Source: Acidobacteriota bacterium (GTDB lineage: Bacteria; Acidobacteriota; Blastocatellia; RBC074). Taken from it: 22,500 bases of DNA. The notes beneath the pieces were generated by a model that had not been told where the DNA came from, searched no databases, and saw nothing but the letters and a program-made list of their open reading frames with translations. How positions within the stretch are numbered: the stretch's first letter is position 1; every line of letters starts with the position of its first letter. A program made the position numbers and the translations under genes. Location of the stretch: the NCBI GenBank assembly GCA_016715865.1, contig JADJXM010000025.1, positions 1-22,500 on the forward strand, written 5' to 3'. This document shows, one piece after another, positions 14,738 to 22,500 of this stretch.

Positions 14738-14758
14738 AGCCCTGTTATAGAACGGCAA

Positions 14759-15673
14759 ATGAATAGAGCCGCATCAACCCAGCAAAAATTTACCGAGGCG
14801 CTCGATGCTCTGGTCGAACAGGTCAGGGAAGACCGCTCCGTCCTTGCGGCTATCCTCTGCGGCAGCCTGTCGTACGATACTGTCTGGGCGAAGTCCGACA
14901 TCGATCTGGCGCTGGTGACGATCGATGACAGGAAAGTCGAGACAGGCGGCCTGTCGATTTATGCGGACGGAGTGAATGTCCACGCGTTTCTCATACCTCG
15001 CTCGGAGTTCCGCAAGACAGTCGAAGGCTCACTCGCTAATTCGTTCATGCATTCGCTGCTGGCAAAGGGACGACTGCTTTACTCTCACGATCAGACAATA
15101 GCGGACCTCTGCACACGGCTGCAGCAGATCGGCGAGCGCGACACTCAGGTACAGCTCCTGCGCGCAGCGACCAGCGCGCTGCTTCCTATTTACAAGGCCC
15201 ACAAATTTTTCAGCACTCGCGGAGACCTCGATTACACCGCACTGTGGATTCTCTCGGCAGCGACGCCGCTGGCGCAGGTCGAAGTGATCGGCGCGCGCCT
15301 GCTGGCCGACCGCGAGGTGATCCTGCAGGCGATGAAGCTCAACCCGGCGTTTTTTAAAACGATATACTCCGACATGCTCAACGCCAGAAAGACTCGAAAG
15401 AACGTGCAGGCGGCGCTCGACGCGATCGATAATTACGTCGCTGAGCGCGCGGAGAAACTGTTCGCTCTCGTGATCGAGCACCTTCGCGAAGTCGGCGAAG
15501 CGCGGTCGTGCACTGAAATCGAGGATCATTTCAAACGGAATTACAATATTGAAGGCGTGACCACTGCATGCGAGTATCTGGCGGATCAGGGGATCATCGG
15601 CAAAGTCTCGACTCCCGTTCGCTTGACCAAAAAGAGTAATGTCGAAGTGCAGGAACTCGCTTTTATGATTTAA
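14759..15673 (+). CDS. Nucleotidyltransferase-fold protein with C-terminal winged-helix-like domain
   Basis: A 304-residue cytoplasmic protein. Residues 29-50 carry the polymerase-beta-type nucleotidyltransferase signature GSLSYDTVWAKSDIDL with G35-S36 and D47/D49. The third acidic residue expected on the following strand is not evident (the strand reads GVNVHAFLI, with N73 and H75), so catalytic activity is uncertain. A long helical middle follows (residues 110-240), and the tail EIEDHFKRNYNIEGVTTACEYLADQGII resembles a winged-helix DNA-binding domain. It starts 21 bp after the Asp-box gene with only a weak ribosome-binding site, so it may be co-transcribed with it. The last base of its TAA stop is also the first base of the inserted repeat element; the stop would also exist in the uninserted sequence. 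Confidence 0.78.
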   Translation: MNRAASTQQKFTEALDALVEQVREDRSVLAAILCGSLSYDTVWAKSDIDLALVTIDDRKVETGGLSIYADGVNVHAFLIPRSEFRKTVEGSLANSFMHSLLAKGRLLYSHDQTIADLCTRLQQIGERDTQVQLLRAATSALLPIYKAHKFFSTRGDLDYTALWILSAATPLAQVEVIGARLLADREVILQAMKLNPAFFKTIYSDMLNARKTRKNVQAALDAIDNYVAERAEKLFALVIEHLREVGEARSCTEIEDHFKRNYNIEGVTTACEYLADQGIIGKVSTPVRLTKKSNVEVQELAFMI

Positions 15674-16061
15674 CTGATGTTACGCAAAGACAATGATCGG
15701 AAATTGCTTGACTTGTCTTGAACCCGCGAAGCGGGTGGGCAGAATAGAGCCCGGGGTGGAGCGAGGCCATCAGGCCGAGCGAAGCCCCGGGTATTGGTAT
15801 CATCATTTCAACAAGCCCATGAAATGGGCGGCAGATTTCTCGATGATGCCTGACTCTTTTGCACAAACTATCGCCCACTTCGTGGGCTTGGCAATTTTGG
15901 TGAAACGGGACCCGGGGTTTCGCTCGGCCTGGCGGCCTCGCTCCACCCCGGGCTCTATTCTTTCGCCTGCGTTGCAGGCTCACTGAAAGAATATGCTTGA
16001 GAAACCCAAAAATTTGTCAAATCGATTATAAAGGACTCTTCTGCGTAACATCAGTGATTTA
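15667..16061. mobile_element. MITE-like palindromic element with 6-bp flanking duplication
   Basis: A 383-bp non-coding element (15673-16055) has perfect 14-bp terminal inverted repeats, ACTGATGTTACGCA (15673-15686) and its complement (16042-16055), flanked on both sides by GATTTA (15667-15672 and 16056-16061), a likely target-site duplication. Inside are two 52-bp inverted arms (15741-15792 and 15910-15961) with three mismatches; each arm is itself nearly self-complementary (CCCGGGG...CCCCGGG). Four hairpins with 6-bp stems and 3-base loops stand at 15722-15736, 15815-15829, 15873-15887 and 15965-15979. There is no transposase, so any movement would depend on an enzyme encoded elsewhere. It separates the nucleotidyltransferase gene from uvrA. 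Confidence 0.85.
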
Positions 16062-16075
16062 ATTCTGTGTAACCT

Positions 16076-19009
<2,934 letters not shown>

Positions 19010-19182
19010 AAGAATTAATCGCAAAGACCCGCAAAGGGGCAAAGATTTTTTTGTGATATGAATATCCGGATTATTGCCCATTGGATATAATTCGAAAACT
19101 GATCTTCCCTGTATATCTTTGCCCCTTTGCGGCCTCTGCGATTAATTCTTTGCCCCTTTGCGGTCTTTGCGATTAATTTCTT
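19010..19182. repeat. Palindrome of CGCAAAGACCGCAAAGGGGCAAAG words between convergent genes
   Basis: The left arm 19010-19050 (AATTAATCGCAAAGACC, then GCAAAGGGGCAAAGATTTTT) starts directly at the uvrA stop. The right side holds two tandem inverse copies of about 34 bp, 19114-19150 and 19148-19182. T-runs and A-runs flank the arms on both strands, so it can serve as a bidirectional terminator between uvrA (plus) and the GH172 gene (minus, stop at 19220). Confidence 0.85.
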
Positions 19183-19219
19183 CCGAATTTAAATACCCGA
19201 AAATTTAGTTTGCAGAGTA

Positions 19220-20374
19220 CTAATTCACTTCCAGTTCCCCGCGACCGGGCAGGGTCGGGAATTTCACGTGTGGTTCGGTCTGGTACCAGAACACGACTGA
19301 CGAGATGTCATCCTGCAGTGGAAGGTATTCCGAAGGTTGCGCGGTGCTCTTCCAGCCGAGCGCCTGGATCGTGACACGCAAATCATTCCTGAACCGGATT
19401 GGATCGGTGATGTGCCAGCGATACAACCCGAAGCGCTGCTGTGACTGGTAAACACCATCGGGTTTTATCACCTGATGCAGCCCCGTGTATGGCGTATTGA
19501 AGACTTGATATTCTCGCGTTTTGCGATTTTCGAAGTTGTACGATCCGCAAAAGTAATCCTCGGTTCCTGTTCCGGCGATGGTCGGAAAGTCCTTGTCGCC
19601 GTCCATGTAAAATTTGATTTCGCCTTCGCCCCACCAGCCACGATTGTGAACTCCCCAGGCCATGTAAGTCCCGACGTATTGTCCCTGGCCCTTGATGCCA
19701 TCCACCAGGGTGTAAACATCCTTGTATTTCAGAGGATTGGTGCGACGAAATTGCGCGTGGAAATAAGCTGCGTCCTCGGGAACTTTGGTCACCGCATAAT
19801 CAATCTGGTAATAAAGCACCATATCTTTGTCGTCTATATTCTCCATGGTGATTTTGCATTTCTTGCGATACGGCATCACCCAGTAGGAATTGAACGCGCT
19901 GCCCGGATTGACGGCAACCGCCAGCGAGGACAGCGGAGCATACTCTCCCCAGCCCTGTCCAAAGAAATCTCCGACCGGGACCTCGACCGAAGGTTCGGTT
20001 TCATCATCCCAGTAAATTCGAAAAATCGAGTAGCGCCAGTTACCGGTCGGCGTCATCCAGATATGCTGAATCGCGCCTGAGCCGGTGATTTCAGCCATGG
20101 TGAAAGTCGTCCCGGCTTTAATGCGCACGCTGGGGCTGATTTTCCAGCCCCGGCCTAAATTGCGCGCGGCGACCTGGCCCGTGCCTTCCGTGGCCATGCC
20201 GCCTTTGCCTTTTTCGCCCGTGAAGTTTTCGGGGCTGATCGATCGCGTCTCGGCATCAGAGATCCGAAACAGATTGTGCAACCCCGTTTCAATGCCGTCG
20301 AACTTCTGGGTTTGAGCAAGCGCGGGAGTGGAAAGGAATAAGATGATCGAGAATAGCAGGATGGTGAGTTTCAT
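19220..20374 (-). CDS. Exported GH172 (DUF2961) glycoside hydrolase
   Basis: A 384-residue protein with a Sec signal peptide (residues 1-20, ending PALA). It shows the DUF2961 landmarks: GAIQHIWMT near residue 100, RIYWDDETEPSVEVPVGDFFG (119-139), WWGEGEIKFYMDGD (247-260) and GTGTEDYFCGSYNF (268-281). DUF2961 is now glycoside hydrolase family 172, whose characterised members act on difructose dianhydride or on D-arabinofuranosides. The acidic residues E250/E252 and E272 fall in the two motifs expected to hold the catalytic pair, although I cannot assign which is which. The enzyme is probably periplasmic. GGAG lies about 8 bases before the ATG. It is the last gene of a minus-strand run and begins 15 bp after the oxidoreductase frame ends, so co-transcription is likely. 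Confidence 0.9.
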   Translation of the reverse strand: MKLTILLFSIILFLSTPALAQTQKFDGIETGLHNLFRISDAETRSISPENFTGEKGKGGMATEGTGQVAARNLGRGWKISPSVRIKAGTTFTMAEITGSGAIQHIWMTPTGNWRYSIFRIYWDDETEPSVEVPVGDFFGQGWGEYAPLSSLAVAVNPGSAFNSYWVMPYRKKCKITMENIDDKDMVLYYQIDYAVTKVPEDAAYFHAQFRRTNPLKYKDVYTLVDGIKGQGQYVGTYMAWGVHNRGWWGEGEIKFYMDGDKDFPTIAGTGTEDYFCGSYNFENRKTREYQVFNTPYTGLHQVIKPDGVYQSQQRFGLYRWHITDPIRFRNDLRVTIQALGWKSTAQPSEYLPLQDDISSVVFWYQTEPHVKFPTLPGRGELEVN

Positions 20375-20389
20375 TGACAGACTCCTTTT

Positions 20390-21551
<1,162 letters not shown>

Positions 21552-21592
21552 AACCACTCTCCCGATGCCTGCCGTTACTGAGCGTTTTACAG

Positions 21593-22069
<477 letters not shown>

Positions 22070-22112
22070 ATCGACTCCTCGAGTTTGGCAGGACGTTCCG
22101 GTCACGCCTCGT

Positions 22113-22141
22113 ACGATAGTTTTACCCCTTCATTTGCACAA
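22113..22141 (-). promoter_or_regulatory. Weak candidate promoter for the minus-strand three-gene run
   Basis: Read on the minus strand, TTGTGC (22141-22136) and TATCGT (22118-22113) are 17 bp apart and lie about 44 bp before the DinB-like ATG. Only about half of the consensus positions match. Confidence 0.25.
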
Positions 22142-22187
22142 TAATAATCTCAGCGAATGGAATTAATCGAGTGAGGGGGAGAGATCA

Positions 22188-22500
<313 letters not shown>

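Noticed and set aside
15663..15986. Open frames on both strands in the nucleotidyltransferase-uvrA gap
   Set aside because: They are translations of the palindromic element, with the same low-complexity arms on both strands, and have no ribosome-binding site.

Overview
The window looks like a chromosomal segment of an Acidobacteriota bacterium (Blastocatellia- or Solibacter-like; lineage inferred from gene content only). The pointers are a very long Oar-type TonB-dependent receptor with an N-terminal carboxypeptidase-regulatory-like domain, a secreted sulfatase coupled to a PQQ-like beta-propeller, a 1054-residue Asp-box/VPS10-like secreted propeller, a GH172 (DUF2961) protein, and moderately high GC with GC-rich third codon positions. 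Most genes encode exported proteins.

Layout. 1-2152 (minus): PQQ-like beta-propeller, then a sulfatase that runs off the left edge; the two overlap by 4 bp. 2278-3018 (minus): ferritin-like diiron protein. 3019-3456: leader with a GntR/FadR-type operator palindrome ahead of the TonB receptor (3457-6870, plus). 7056-8159 (plus): exported glycosidase-like protein with a Tat-like N-terminus. 8680-11272 (plus): a small secreted protein followed by a secreted matrixin-type zinc protease. 11573-14737 (plus): Asp-box propeller. 14759-15673 (plus): nucleotidyltransferase fused to a winged-helix-like tail. 16076-19009 (plus): UvrA. 19220-22069 (minus): a three-gene run, DinB-like protein, then a Gfo/Idh/MocA oxidoreductase broken by a one-base frameshift, then GH172. 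22188-end (plus): start of an unrecognised, perhaps TIR-like, protein.

How the genes may work together. The TonB receptor, the clan GH-A-like protein, the GH172 protein, the inositol-dehydrogenase-like protein and the sulfatase/propeller pair would fit uptake and breakdown of plant or microbial glycans. They form several separate transcription units, so this is inference. The nucleotidyltransferase and uvrA were probably only about 13 bp apart until a 383-bp repeat element landed between them.

The most unusual content is non-coding. Five intergenic regions hold long palindromes. One (15673-16055) is a MITE-like element with 14-bp terminal inverted repeats, a 6-bp flanking duplication (GATTTA), 52-bp nested inverted arms and four 6-3-6 hairpins. 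Three others (8163-8422, 11330-11416, 19010-19182) are built from short iterated words, and in each one arm carries extra tandem copies of the word. I saw no CRISPR array, tRNA, rRNA, phage gene or complete transposase.
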